DNA of 64,000 bases from Hyphomicrobiales bacterium (lineage in GTDB: Bacteria; Pseudomonadota; Alphaproteobacteria; Rhizobiales; Rhizobiaceae), in contig UBWZ01000019.1 in the NCBI GenBank assembly GCA_900469345.1, forward strand, positions 1 to 64,000. Reading direction: 5' to 3'. The number at the start of each line of letters is the position of its first letter. The first letter of the stretch is position 1. Positions 26,858-34,909 of the stretch are shown here, piece by piece. A program made the position numbers and the translations under genes. The notes under the pieces are model-generated. The model ran no database searches. It was not told where the DNA came from and saw only the letters and a list, made by a program, of their open reading frames with translations.

Positions 26858-27058
26858 CTATTGCAGCAGGTCGTCCATGCGCCGATAGAACTGCTCCGCA
26901 CGCTCCTGACGCAGTCGCTCGATACCGAGTTCGACATACCGTCGCTTTGCGTTTTCGAGGCTGTCGGCAAAGGCTGAGCGGTCGATGCCGTCCGCATCCA
27001 GCATCAACTGGATCAGCGGATCGTTGATTGCTTCTGCCAAGGTAAGGTCGTCCATCAT
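26858..27058 (-). CDS. Small helical protein, unknown
   Basis: This 66-residue protein (MMDDLTLAEAINDPLIQLML ... RYVELGIERLRQERAEQFYRRMDDLLQ) is charged and mostly helical, without signal or membrane segments. I do not recognise it; short proteins of this appearance are common conserved hypotheticals in Rhizobiaceae. A strong CAGGAGG lies seven bases before the first ATG. It is transcribed away from the outer-membrane gene at 27382. Confidence 0.7.
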   Translation of the reverse strand: MMDDLTLAEAINDPLIQLMLDADGIDRSAFADSLENAKRRYVELGIERLRQERAEQFYRRMDDLLQ

Positions 27059-27381
27059 TCGGGTCCTCCTGAATGCTCCTAACGCCTAAACCATGATTGC
27101 GACCGCAATGTCACAAGTGGGGGGATTCACGAATTCGTGCATGCCGCAAACCGGCGCGTCCGCAGGGCGCTCACGCAAGCGTGAGCGTCTGAAAAGGCGA
27201 TCGGCTCCAGCCCATCGACGCAGTTAAGGATCTCTTTATAAATTCATGAAAATGAATAGAGACCGGTGCGAGATGGGATGCGTTCGAGGGGTCTGGGTGG
27301 ACCGCGCGACCGTCTCGCGGGTGAAGCCGGATGTATCGCCTGCGCATCCGCCGTCTAGCAGGCTTTGTATGGAGTATGACA
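27059..27381. promoter_or_regulatory. Divergent control region with palindromes
   Basis: This 323-base gap separates the small minus gene from the outer-membrane protein gene. It holds a perfect 12-base palindrome CACGAATTCGTG (27128-27139) and a perfect 9+9 inverted repeat CGCTCACGC-AA-GCGTGAGCG (27168-27187). A TATAAA stretch occurs near 27237. The region most likely carries the promoters of both genes; I cannot fix exact -35/-10 boxes. Confidence 0.45.
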
Positions 27382-28026
27382 ATGACCTTCAAATCTCGCG
27401 CTCTTGCTGCAACGGCAGCTCTGTCCCTCGGCACCACCCTGGCTGCGCCTCTCTGGGCTGCAGATCTCACCACCTCCTACCAGGAACCACCCGCCTACAG
27501 CGAACCGTCCTCGGCCTCGACCGACTGGACCGGCGCCTATGCCGGTGTCCATGGCGGCGTAACCTCGCCCAAGATCAATCCGTTCGACGGCGGCAAGGGC
27601 ATGAACCTCGGCGTTCACGGCGGCTATAACGCCGACGTCGGCGGTGCGGTGGTCGGCGGCGAGCTCGACTATTCCTATCTCGGCGATGCCGATGTGAACG
27701 TCAGGAATGGCAAGCTCAACGAGCGCCATCGCCTTGCTGCCAAGGCCAAGGCTGGCGTTCCGCTCGGCCAGACGCTCATCTACGGCACGGGCGGTCTCGC
27801 AATGACCAACTTCCGTGACAATGGCGCAACCTCCGGTCCGGATGGCTGGAAGCCCGGCCTTCTGCTTGGCGCCGGCATCGAACAGAAGCTGACCGGCAAC
27901 ATTTCGGCCCGCGTCGAATACGATTACGTCATGACCAGCAATGTCCGCAGCTACACCGGCGGCGTCGAGAGCAAGCGTGACGTCCACGATCATTCGATCA
28001 CAGCCGGCATCGACTACAAGTTCTAG
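27382..28026 (+). CDS. Outer membrane beta-barrel protein (Omp25/RopB type)
   Basis: This 214-residue protein has a signal peptide (MTFKSRALAATAALSLGTTLAAPLWAA) and a mature eight-stranded barrel pattern: TDWTGAYAGVHGGV, GMNLGVHGGYNADVGGAVVGGELDYSYLG, RHRLAAKAKAGVPLGQTLIYGTGGLA, ISARVEYDYVMTSN, and the terminal HSITAGIDYKF, whose last Phe is the usual barrel-assembly signal. This pattern is shared by Omp25/Omp31/RopB proteins of rhizobia and brucellae. ATG 27382 is preferred over 27376 because GGAG lies seven bases before it. Confidence 0.88.
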   Translation: MTFKSRALAATAALSLGTTLAAPLWAADLTTSYQEPPAYSEPSSASTDWTGAYAGVHGGVTSPKINPFDGGKGMNLGVHGGYNADVGGAVVGGELDYSYLGDADVNVRNGKLNERHRLAAKAKAGVPLGQTLIYGTGGLAMTNFRDNGATSGPDGWKPGLLLGAGIEQKLTGNISARVEYDYVMTSNVRSYTGGVESKRDVHDHSITAGIDYKF

Positions 28027-28121
28027 ACTGTCAGTCGGAGTTCAGGTTCCAAAGCGTTCGCGGCAGCGTCGCGTGTCCTCCAGGCACGCGGCGTTGTCGT
28101 ATTCGCAGCTCCGGTTGCCCC

Positions 28122-28664
28122 TCAGTTGTCGATCACCTGCTGCGCCACGACGCTTGCGATGACCTGGTCGGTGCCCTTGGGATAGCGTGGCAGGGCCACG
28201 GTGATGGCACCTTCGCGACCGGCGACCTGCGCGGAATAGCGCTTGTAGATCGTATCCTCGCCGGTTTCCTCTCCCATGGACTTCGCCTGCACCACCGCCA
28301 GCAGCGCCCTTTCGAAGGCTGCGGCATCCGTGCCCGACAGGGCGACCGTACAGCCCTCGACCGGCTTGCCGGCAATCTCGGCCTTGTAGACCACCAGGGC
28401 CTGGAATGCGTCCGCTTCGCCCTTGCTGGCGATCCAGCCTTCTATGGCGGAAGGTTCTCCGACGGGCGTGAAGGCCATCGCCATGTCGGCCGCAAGCTCC
28501 GGCCACTCCTCATGTTTGGCAAGCGCCACCGTCTTGTCGAAACGCGGTCCCTCCGCCAGACAGCGGGTCCGGAAAACCTCGACGGCCGGACCCGCATCCT
28601 GCCCGCTTGCCGTAGCCGCGGTAAGGAGGAAAAATGCGAAGAGCAGAAATGGCTTGGACGTCAT
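28122..28664 (-). CDS. Secreted protein of unknown function
   Basis: This 180-residue protein has a clear signal peptide (MTSKPFLLFAFFLLTAATASG, cut before QDAGP). The mature part has two cysteines (FRTRCLAEGPRF and KPVEGCTVALSG) that may form a disulfide, and the segments FDKTVALAKHEEWPEL and YKAEIAGKPVEGCTVALSGTDAAAFERALL. I do not recognise a named family; it looks like a periplasmic conserved hypothetical. No operon partner is present. Confidence 0.7.
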   Translation of the reverse strand: MTSKPFLLFAFFLLTAATASGQDAGPAVEVFRTRCLAEGPRFDKTVALAKHEEWPELAADMAMAFTPVGEPSAIEGWIASKGEADAFQALVVYKAEIAGKPVEGCTVALSGTDAAAFERALLAVVQAKSMGEETGEDTIYKRYSAQVAGREGAITVALPRYPKGTDQVIASVVAQQVIDN

Positions 28665-29031
28665 AGGTTCCTCATCGTGGACCGTAGCGCCTGGTCAGAG
28701 AGCTTGAACTGGCATAGGCACTGCAGGTCGTCAGGGTTTCGCGGCATTTTCATGGGCAGGTTCGTCGCGGCAACGATAATCCTTGTTTTTGCGCCGGCGT
28801 GCCAGGAGTCCTGATCGTAGATCGGCCCGTGCCCGACAGGAAGCCCGGTTCGCGAGCGCGTGCCATTGGAAAAGCCGCGCGCTGCTGAAACACGGATCGG
28901 CCGTCTCCCGGCCAGCCAGCCTCAGGCAAGCTGCTCGAAGTACCGATGGACATGCAGTTCATGGAGAAGGCTCTGGCGTCGGGTTCGACCTGGCCGTTTG
29001 CCCTGGCGCTAGGTTGAGGGGATAAATTTAC
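28665..29031 (+). other. Gene-free region upstream of 29032
   Basis: I see no supported gene in these 367 bases. A 20-codon frame at 28752-28814 ends in a lipobox-like FAPACQES but has no ribosome binding site. The region presumably contains the promoters of both flanking divergent genes. No clear repeats or terminators are seen. Confidence 0.4.
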
Positions 29032-29910
29032 ATGGACAAGATATTGTTTTCGCTGCCAGTTCACGAGCGTCCGGATATTGTCCGCGATCAGATCGAGAAC
29101 CTTCTGTACTTCACTCCCGGTTCATTGGTCTGCGTTCACGTGTCCGCGTCGGCGGCCGAATCCGTGGATGAGTACAAGCGCCACTGCGATCTGCCAGGCG
29201 TCTTCATCAATCCACGGCGATATGAGACAACCGCCGGCAAGGGCATCCTGCATACTCATATCAGCAATTTCGAGCACATGGCCTGGCAGGGTGAGGCTTT
29301 CGACAAGGTCATGCTCATCTCGTCTAACGAAATGCTGATCCGCAAGGGTCTGGCAGAGCATGTCTCCCGTTTCCGGCTGGGTGCGCAGACAGAAGTTTTC
29401 GACCGCTCGGTGGACTGGCATTTGTTCCGAGCGGAAATGCTGGACGACGTCCGCGTCAGGGGAATGCTGGACCAGCTTGGCCTGCCGATCTTTTTCGGCG
29501 GTCAGGCGGAAGGGCAGTTCTTCAATCGTGAGATCTTCGACCAGGTCTACAAGATCTACACGTCGCATTTCCCGATGGCCTCTTGCGGCTTCGTGACCGA
29601 GGAAATGATCCCGCCGACGGTTGCCGCGTTCTCGACGATGAACGGCATCGATGCGGCGCTGCCGATCACTGTCTGCGACTACTGCACGCTGCTGAAGATG
29701 GATATCGGCGTCGTCGACAGGATCCGTGAAGGTGTCGGCAGTCTGGTGTCCGTCAAGATCCCCCGCACGCTGCGTTCGCCGCACCACAACGTGTCTACCC
29801 TTGCCAGCATTTTCAGCATCAAACGCGTACCGCGCGAAGATTGCGAACTGCGGCGCTACGTCCGGTCCCTGGAAACCGAGGACGCGGCGCGTCCTGTCCT
29901 GGTCGCGTAG
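29032..29910 (+). CDS. Protein of unknown function, possibly glycosyltransferase-like
   Basis: This 292-residue soluble protein starts MDKILFSLPVHERPDIVRDQIENLLYFTPGSLVCVHVSASA and continues HTHISNFEHMAWQGEAFDKVMLISSNEMLIRKGLAEHV. The early beta-strand followed by a region naming contacts (FDKVMLISSNEMLIRKG) resembles the nucleotide-sugar part of GT-A glycosyltransferases such as the core-2 group, but there is no clear DxD motif, so this is only a guess. There is no signal peptide or membrane segment. It is flanked by unrelated genes on the opposite strand. Confidence 0.6.
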   Translation: MDKILFSLPVHERPDIVRDQIENLLYFTPGSLVCVHVSASAAESVDEYKRHCDLPGVFINPRRYETTAGKGILHTHISNFEHMAWQGEAFDKVMLISSNEMLIRKGLAEHVSRFRLGAQTEVFDRSVDWHLFRAEMLDDVRVRGMLDQLGLPIFFGGQAEGQFFNREIFDQVYKIYTSHFPMASCGFVTEEMIPPTVAAFSTMNGIDAALPITVCDYCTLLKMDIGVVDRIREGVGSLVSVKIPRTLRSPHHNVSTLASIFSIKRVPREDCELRRYVRSLETEDAARPVLVA

Positions 29911-29944
29911 TCAGGAGCGAGCGGCCCGCGCATCTACCCGCCCA

Positions 29945-30835
29945 TCATGGCAGCGGATCGAGGGTTCCGAACCAGGCAACGAGGCCGACCACCACCGTCG
30001 CTCCGACGAGCTCGAAGATCGTGCCGGCCGTCAGCGCTCTGGCGGCCGAACCGGAACGTCCGAGCCGCGGCACGAGATAGTACCGGTTGAAGAGAGCGGC
30101 CGCGATCATCATCACGACGACGACAATCTTGGCCGAAAGCAGCCGCTGATAGGGGATGCTCCAGTCCGTCGGCAGCCCGCCAAGGATCAGCACCGTATTG
30201 ACGAGGCCGGAGGCCAGCACCAGGGCGACGGCGCCGTGGCCGACGAGCGAGAACCGGCTAAGGGCGACCCGCGCGCCGTCATGGGTTTCAGGCGTCGCAA
30301 GATGCCGCAGGAGCGCCAGGACGGGCACAAGCGCGCCGATCCAGAACCCACCCGCCAGCACATGCAGAAGGTCGTTCGCCTGATGCAGCACTAACGCTGC
30401 GCCCGCCTTCATTACGGCGTGTCCGGTCAACGTCAGCGACAGGAGAAGGCCGGCGGAAAACAGCGCCGTCAGCGGCAGCCGAAGCTTTGCAGGCAGCACC
30501 AGGCTGGCGACGAGAAGAAAGAACGCGCTTGCAGCCTGCCAGAGCCACGCGGTGCCGGCGGATGTCTCGAGCGCGACCGCCGCCAGTACGGAGGGATCCG
30601 CTGCGTCCAGCCAGCGCCCCCCTACGATGGCGGCGCTGACCGGCAGTGCAAGCAGTGCGGCCGCGGCGATGGTCAGCAGCGAGCCGAAGCGCCAGATGCG
30701 GATCTCTTCCCAGACGCGATCGCGCAGCGGCGCCGGGACCAGCAGGCTGACAAAGCACGAGGCGCCCCACAGTAGTAGCGCAGCAAGATTGCCTGCAAAA
30801 CGGATTGCGACCAGTGCCGCCTCGGGCTCGTTCAC
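29945..30835 (-). CDS. copD: CopD-family copper export/import membrane protein
   Basis: This 296-residue protein has about eight membrane segments and the CopD-type motif HQANDLLHVLAGGFWIGALVPVLALLRHL and LVGHGAVALVLASGLVN, with conserved histidines proposed to bind copper. It acts with CopC in copper handling across the inner membrane. GTG 30835 is chosen; it overlaps the copC stop (GTGA), so the pair is coupled. The reading frame is open further upstream to 30898 within copC. Confidence 0.9.
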   Translation of the reverse strand: MNEPEAALVAIRFAGNLAALLLWGASCFVSLLVPAPLRDRVWEEIRIWRFGSLLTIAAAALLALPVSAAIVGGRWLDAADPSVLAAVALETSAGTAWLWQAASAFFLLVASLVLPAKLRLPLTALFSAGLLLSLTLTGHAVMKAGAALVLHQANDLLHVLAGGFWIGALVPVLALLRHLATPETHDGARVALSRFSLVGHGAVALVLASGLVNTVLILGGLPTDWSIPYQRLLSAKIVVVVMMIAAALFNRYYLVPRLGRSGSAARALTAGTIFELVGATVVVGLVAWFGTLDPLP

Positions 30836-31185
30836 GGCGCGACGGTAAACGAGAATGTGCCCTTTGTCTTGTGACCGTCGGTCGACAGGACATGCCACTC
30901 GACGCGGTAGGCGCCCGGGGCCGCAGGCACGGTCAACGGCACGACCAGCGTCTTGTCGCCATCCTTGAGGCGCGGCGCACTTGTCGCAATGGGCGCCTTG
31001 TCCGGACCGGTCACCTCTGCGGCGCTGAACTTGAGGACAAGAGCTTCGGAAAACGAAAGGTCGATCTCGCTGGGCGCTGCGACGGAGGACCTGTCCGCTG
31101 GCGTCGACGAGTTGAGTTTGCCGTGGGCGAAGGCGGCTTGTGCACCAAGGCAGAGAACGGCGGCGGAAAGGGTGAGACGGTTCAT
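30832..31185 (-). CDS. copC: CopC periplasmic copper-binding protein
   Basis: This 117-residue protein has a signal peptide ending AAFA, so the mature form begins HGKLNSSTPADRS with the N-terminal histidine that binds Cu(II) in CopC. The Ig-like fold shows DLSFSEALVLKFSAAEV and ends VEWHVLSTDGHKTKGTFSFTV, with the second conserved histidine (DGH). It delivers copper to CopD. No copper-sensing regulator is visible nearby. Confidence 0.93.
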   Translation of the reverse strand: MNRLTLSAAVLCLGAQAAFAHGKLNSSTPADRSSVAAPSEIDLSFSEALVLKFSAAEVTGPDKAPIATSAPRLKDGDKTLVVPLTVPAAPGAYRVEWHVLSTDGHKTKGTFSFTVAP

Positions 31186-31300
31186 GTCGGCATCCTTGTC
31201 GAGATCGTGCGACAGATGGAGTCGCGGCTTACCTGCTTATGGCATGTCGGCGGGCCCGGTCGAAGCTCTGCAGCGAAGACGGCCTGCGACCACTCGTCGC

Positions 31301-32818
31301 TCAGTTCTGGGCGAGCGCGGCGCTCGGCGCAAGGAGACAGTCCGGGCTGACCTTGTAGGCGTTGACGATGTGGCCGGCACGGTAGCCGAAGGGCACTGCG
31401 AAGCGCGCGACGACCTCGGCCGGTTCCCCCTGGCACAGCAGCCTTGCTTCCGAGATATAGAGGACCGGGCTTGGCGCCGCTGCCGTCAGCGGAAACACCT
31501 GTTCGTAGTAATTGCGCGGGAAGCCGGAGATCGGCCGTGCGTGGAGGGAGAAACCGCGGTCGCGCAGCGTGTAGAAGAGGTCGCCCAGGATCGGGCGGTT
31601 GTCCGCAACGATCACCCGAACGTGTTCCTGCTCGCCAACCTTTCCGGCGAAGTCGCTGATGACGCTGCGTCCGACGAACCGTTTCAGGACCAGATCCCCG
31701 TTCGGAAGCTTGAACGCCATCGGGAAGACACTCACCACCGGAATGAGCACGACGGGAATGGCATTGATGACGAGCGAGGTGCGCATGACCGGCCAGGGCC
31801 ACGCCATCATGACGCCGGTGGCAAGCACGGTCCCGGCTACATAGGCGGGAACCGCCCAGTTGGCATTGGCGCCGCCGAATACGGCCTGGGCCGTCAGCAG
31901 GGCGACGCAGGGCAGGGAGAGCCAGGCAAGCGATGTTTCGGCCGGGCGACGATGTGCTCCGGTAGCCATGCGTCGCAGCGCCCAGAGCATGGCGGCAAAC
32001 ACGATCGGTCCGACCACGCCGAACTGCGCGCCAAGGAAGCCGATGCCGGACATCAGGTCGAGGCCGCCCTTGCCGCTGCTGCTGTCCCAGTTGGCGATGC
32101 TCTCCGTATGCTGGATGGTGATCCCCTTGTGCAGGACATTCCACCACAGATTGGGGGCGACCACCACGGCGCCTATGCCGCCGGCAAGCAGGGCATCGCG
32201 CCAGGCGATGCGGGCCCTCGGCATGAGCAGCATCGCGACCCCGACGCCCGGCAGAAGAAACAGCACGGAGTACTTCGTGAGGAAGGCGAGGCCGAGACAG
32301 AGGCCTAGCCCAGCTGCTGCGCCGATCGAGGAGCGTTCCGTGAGGCGCAGGAAAAACAGGACCGCTGCAGCGATGAACGTCAACTGGATCGTGTCCGTCG
32401 ACATCAGCGCGCTGGAAAGAGACACCGCCGGCAGCGTCACAAAGGTGATCGCCGCCCAGGGGGCCGTGTCCTGCCCTGTCGTTTGCGAGGCGATCGGCAT
32501 CAGCAGAAGCGCGGTCGCCATATGGAAGAGCGGCGCGTCGAGACGCACCCAGAAGCTCGCATCGGACTGCCCGAGCGTGATGAAAAGCCGGATCACCCAG
32601 CCGATCATCGGCGGCTTGGAATAATAGCCGAAATCGAGGTTCTGGCTCCACAGCCAGTATTGTGCCTCGTCCACGAACAGGTCCGTGCGGTTGAAGCCGA
32701 GCATCAGGATCCGCCATGCGGTAATGATGAGGACGGCGGCGACGGCCGATCGCGCACGGAGCGACGGCGGATTGGCGGCGCCGGTTGAGAGGGTCACGGC
32801 GGGCTGGCTGGTATCCAT
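31301..32818 (-). CDS. GT39/ArnT-like membrane glycosyltransferase
   Basis: This 505-residue protein has about ten membrane segments after a short cytoplasmic N-terminus. The first periplasmic loop holds NRTDLFVDEAQYWLWSQNLDFGYYSKPPMIGWVIRL, the DE-containing motif of GT-C (PMT_2/ArnT-like) transferases that use polyprenyl-phosphate sugar donors. Such enzymes modify lipid A, polysaccharide or protein at the periplasmic face; the acceptor here is unknown. It stands alone, with a 115-base gap before copC. Confidence 0.85.
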   Translation of the reverse strand: MDTSQPAVTLSTGAANPPSLRARSAVAAVLIITAWRILMLGFNRTDLFVDEAQYWLWSQNLDFGYYSKPPMIGWVIRLFITLGQSDASFWVRLDAPLFHMATALLLMPIASQTTGQDTAPWAAITFVTLPAVSLSSALMSTDTIQLTFIAAAVLFFLRLTERSSIGAAAGLGLCLGLAFLTKYSVLFLLPGVGVAMLLMPRARIAWRDALLAGGIGAVVVAPNLWWNVLHKGITIQHTESIANWDSSSGKGGLDLMSGIGFLGAQFGVVGPIVFAAMLWALRRMATGAHRRPAETSLAWLSLPCVALLTAQAVFGGANANWAVPAYVAGTVLATGVMMAWPWPVMRTSLVINAIPVVLIPVVSVFPMAFKLPNGDLVLKRFVGRSVISDFAGKVGEQEHVRVIVADNRPILGDLFYTLRDRGFSLHARPISGFPRNYYEQVFPLTAAAPSPVLYISEARLLCQGEPAEVVARFAVPFGYRAGHIVNAYKVSPDCLLAPSAALAQN

Positions 32819-33142
32819 TTCGAATCTACCGGCATCGGTTTCACGAACACAGTCTCAGTGCCTAGCCCGCAAACACCATAGTTATATGAAGGTTGTCTCC
32901 GGCTGCGGGGGATAAGCGGGCAAGGATCTGTGAGCCGGGGGGCGCCGCCCGCCTAATCCGCGGCATTTCTAATACGGCTTGAATTTCAAGCATGCCCCAC
33001 CATCTACTGCGCATATCCGTCCCTGATGACCGCCTGCAGCGATGCTTGACCGTCTTGCGTTTACGGTCGTCCGGGAAGCCGGGGAGGCTCCCTTGTCCCG
33101 GTGTCGAGCGCCCACCCTTGATTTAATCCATTGCGAGCGTTC
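32819..33142. promoter_or_regulatory. Divergent promoter region GT39 / esterase
   Basis: These 324 bases separate two divergent genes. The only feature I can point to is an inverted repeat GACCGT (33048-33053) / ACGGTC (33063-33068) with a nine-base spacer, about 75 bases before the esterase start. No supported gene is present. Confidence 0.35.
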
Positions 33143-33739
33143 ATGGACAGCAACCGCCATCTCGTCGTCTTCCTGCATGGCATCGGGGCGTCCGGCGCCC
33201 AACTCATGCCTCTCGCTTCGTCCTGGCGGTCGTCGCTGCCCGACACCAGGTTCGTGGCGCCGGACGCGCCTTTCCATCATCCCCGCGGGCATCAGTGGTT
33301 TGCCGTTGACGGCAGCCAGCTGCGGCCGGACCGCATCCAGACGGTGCGCGACGCGTTTGATGACACCGTCAGCGCGCTCATCGAGCGCGAGGGATTTGAG
33401 GCGTCGCTTGATCGCGTCGCTTTTGTCGGAGTGTCGCAAGGGGCCATCGTTGCACTCGACGCCATAGCGTCCGGCCGCTGGCAGATCGGCGCGCTGGTCT
33501 CCTTTGCCGGCCTTCTTCCCCCGACCGCGGTGTCGCCAAAAGGCAGCCGCACACCCGTCCTCCTCGTCCACGGCGAGGATGACCGGACCATCCCGCCGAT
33601 GGCGTCGACCATCGCAGCCGGTCAGCTCAGGCAGGCGGGGTTCAAGGTCGAGATCGACCTGTTGCCGGGGGTCGGCCATACCGTATCTCCTGGCGGAGCG
33701 GAAAAGGCGCTGCAATTCCTGCAACGATCGCTAGGCTGA
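33143..33739 (+). CDS. Alpha/beta hydrolase, phospholipase/carboxylesterase family
   Basis: This 198-residue serine hydrolase has the nucleophile elbow FVGVSQGAIVA, an aspartate in LVHGEDDRTIPP and a histidine in LPGVGHTVSPGG, in the order of a catalytic triad. The N-terminal LVVFLHGIGASGAQLMPLA carries the oxyanion-hole region HGxG. The family acts on short-chain esters or lysophospholipids; the substrate is unknown. ATG 33143 is chosen over an in-frame TTG at 33131. No signal peptide is seen. Confidence 0.85.
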   Translation: MDSNRHLVVFLHGIGASGAQLMPLASSWRSSLPDTRFVAPDAPFHHPRGHQWFAVDGSQLRPDRIQTVRDAFDDTVSALIEREGFEASLDRVAFVGVSQGAIVALDAIASGRWQIGALVSFAGLLPPTAVSPKGSRTPVLLVHGEDDRTIPPMASTIAAGQLRQAGFKVEIDLLPGVGHTVSPGGAEKALQFLQRSLG

Positions 33740-33799
33740 TAGCCTGTCCAGCGGAAGAGGCCGGCACAGCGCCCAATTTAAAGTCGATGGATCGAGATC

Positions 33800-34762
33800 A
33801 TGGTGTCATCACCAAGCTTTTTCGCCAGATACCAAGGCCGCGTTCCTGAAAGCAATGAGACGCTTGGCGGCGCAACGACAGACGGGCCGGGCGACGACCC
33901 CTCGGAAGCAGCCGAAACCGTTACCTTCCCTTTCGACCGGATGGCGGTGCAGCGCTTCCGCGAGGCTTTTCCGCGGGCGCGCTGGAACGACAGGCTCTCC
34001 GCCTGGATCGTTCCCGGCAACACGGCGCGCCGCCGCATCGACCGCTGGCTCGCCAAGGAAGCGGCGCGGGAAGACCTCTTTGCCACGGAAAAGGGCCGCG
34101 ATGCCTTCGAATGGGAGCCGATCCTGAGCGCCTATCTCGAGGTCAGCGATTGGGGTTTTTGTATCCGCACACCCTATTCCCGCACAGTGGTGGACGAGCT
34201 GCGGCAGATCCCGCTTGCTCGATGGAACGGCGCCTCGCGTCTGTGGGAGGTTCCGTTTGCCTCATACGACGAGCTGCAGCAGCGCTGGCAGGCGATCGAG
34301 GAGGCGGCACAGCGCGCCGAGCCTGCCGAGAAGCGAAAGCGTGCCGAGGCTCGCAAGGGTAGCGAGGAGGAGGCGAGGGCTAGGCGCCGCGCGGCCGAAA
34401 GACGGAAGCGGCGGCTAGCGGTCCCGGTCGAAGACTTTCCGCCGTTGCATCGCCCTGTCGCGACGGCAGCCCAGGGCCTGGTCGTCGTCACGGAAAGCGG
34501 TGGTGAACTTGTGGAGCCGGAGGATGTCGCCGCGCTGGGTGTTGTTGCGGAAGGAGACTACGTCTGGTGCAGCTGGCGTCTTCCGACCCTTGAAGAATTG
34601 ATCCACACCTGGCCGGCACAGGAGGCGACTGACGTCCCGGCGCCCGGCCGCAGCTGGTGGCGGCCGACACTCGATGAATTGCGCGAGGCTCGTCGCGCCG
34701 CCAAGATCCGCGAGCGCGCTCGCGGAGAGGCTCAAGGCGAAGGCGAGCCCTCGGGTTCCTGA
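33800..34762 (+). CDS. Protein with two HARP-like repeats, unknown function
   Basis: This 320-residue protein has two related units: FDRMAVQRFREAFPRARWNDRLSAWIVPG (about residues 45-75) and VVDELRQIPLARWNGASRLWEVPFASYDEL (about 128-158). The pattern (F/L ... P-ARWN--S-LW-VP---Y-EL) resembles the HARP domain of the SMARCAL1 annealing helicase. A Lys/Arg/Glu-rich coiled region (about 165-215) follows, then a C-terminal part with the repeated LPTLEELIHTW and RPTLDELREAR. There is no helicase domain. I cannot assign a function; a role with nucleic acid would be inference. Confidence 0.65.
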   Translation: MVSSPSFFARYQGRVPESNETLGGATTDGPGDDPSEAAETVTFPFDRMAVQRFREAFPRARWNDRLSAWIVPGNTARRRIDRWLAKEAAREDLFATEKGRDAFEWEPILSAYLEVSDWGFCIRTPYSRTVVDELRQIPLARWNGASRLWEVPFASYDELQQRWQAIEEAAQRAEPAEKRKRAEARKGSEEEARARRRAAERRKRRLAVPVEDFPPLHRPVATAAQGLVVVTESGGELVEPEDVAALGVVAEGDYVWCSWRLPTLEELIHTWPAQEATDVPAPGRSWWRPTLDELREARRAAKIRERARGEAQGEGEPSGS

Positions 34763-34909
34763 AGGCAAGCGCTGCTGCAGGTCCGGCGACCCAGTGCGTG
34801 TGTCGGGTGGCTGCCCGGCCAGCGGCCTCAAGATCTGTCTGCAATGGCTTGATTTACCAATCTTTATCCGGTCAACTGCGCATCCGTTCCGCATCCCGCG
34901 GATGGTGAG

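Noticed and set aside
28752..28814. 20-codon frame ending in a lipobox-like FAPACQES
   Set aside because: Too short for any known lipoprotein family and no ribosome binding site; kept only as a curiosity.
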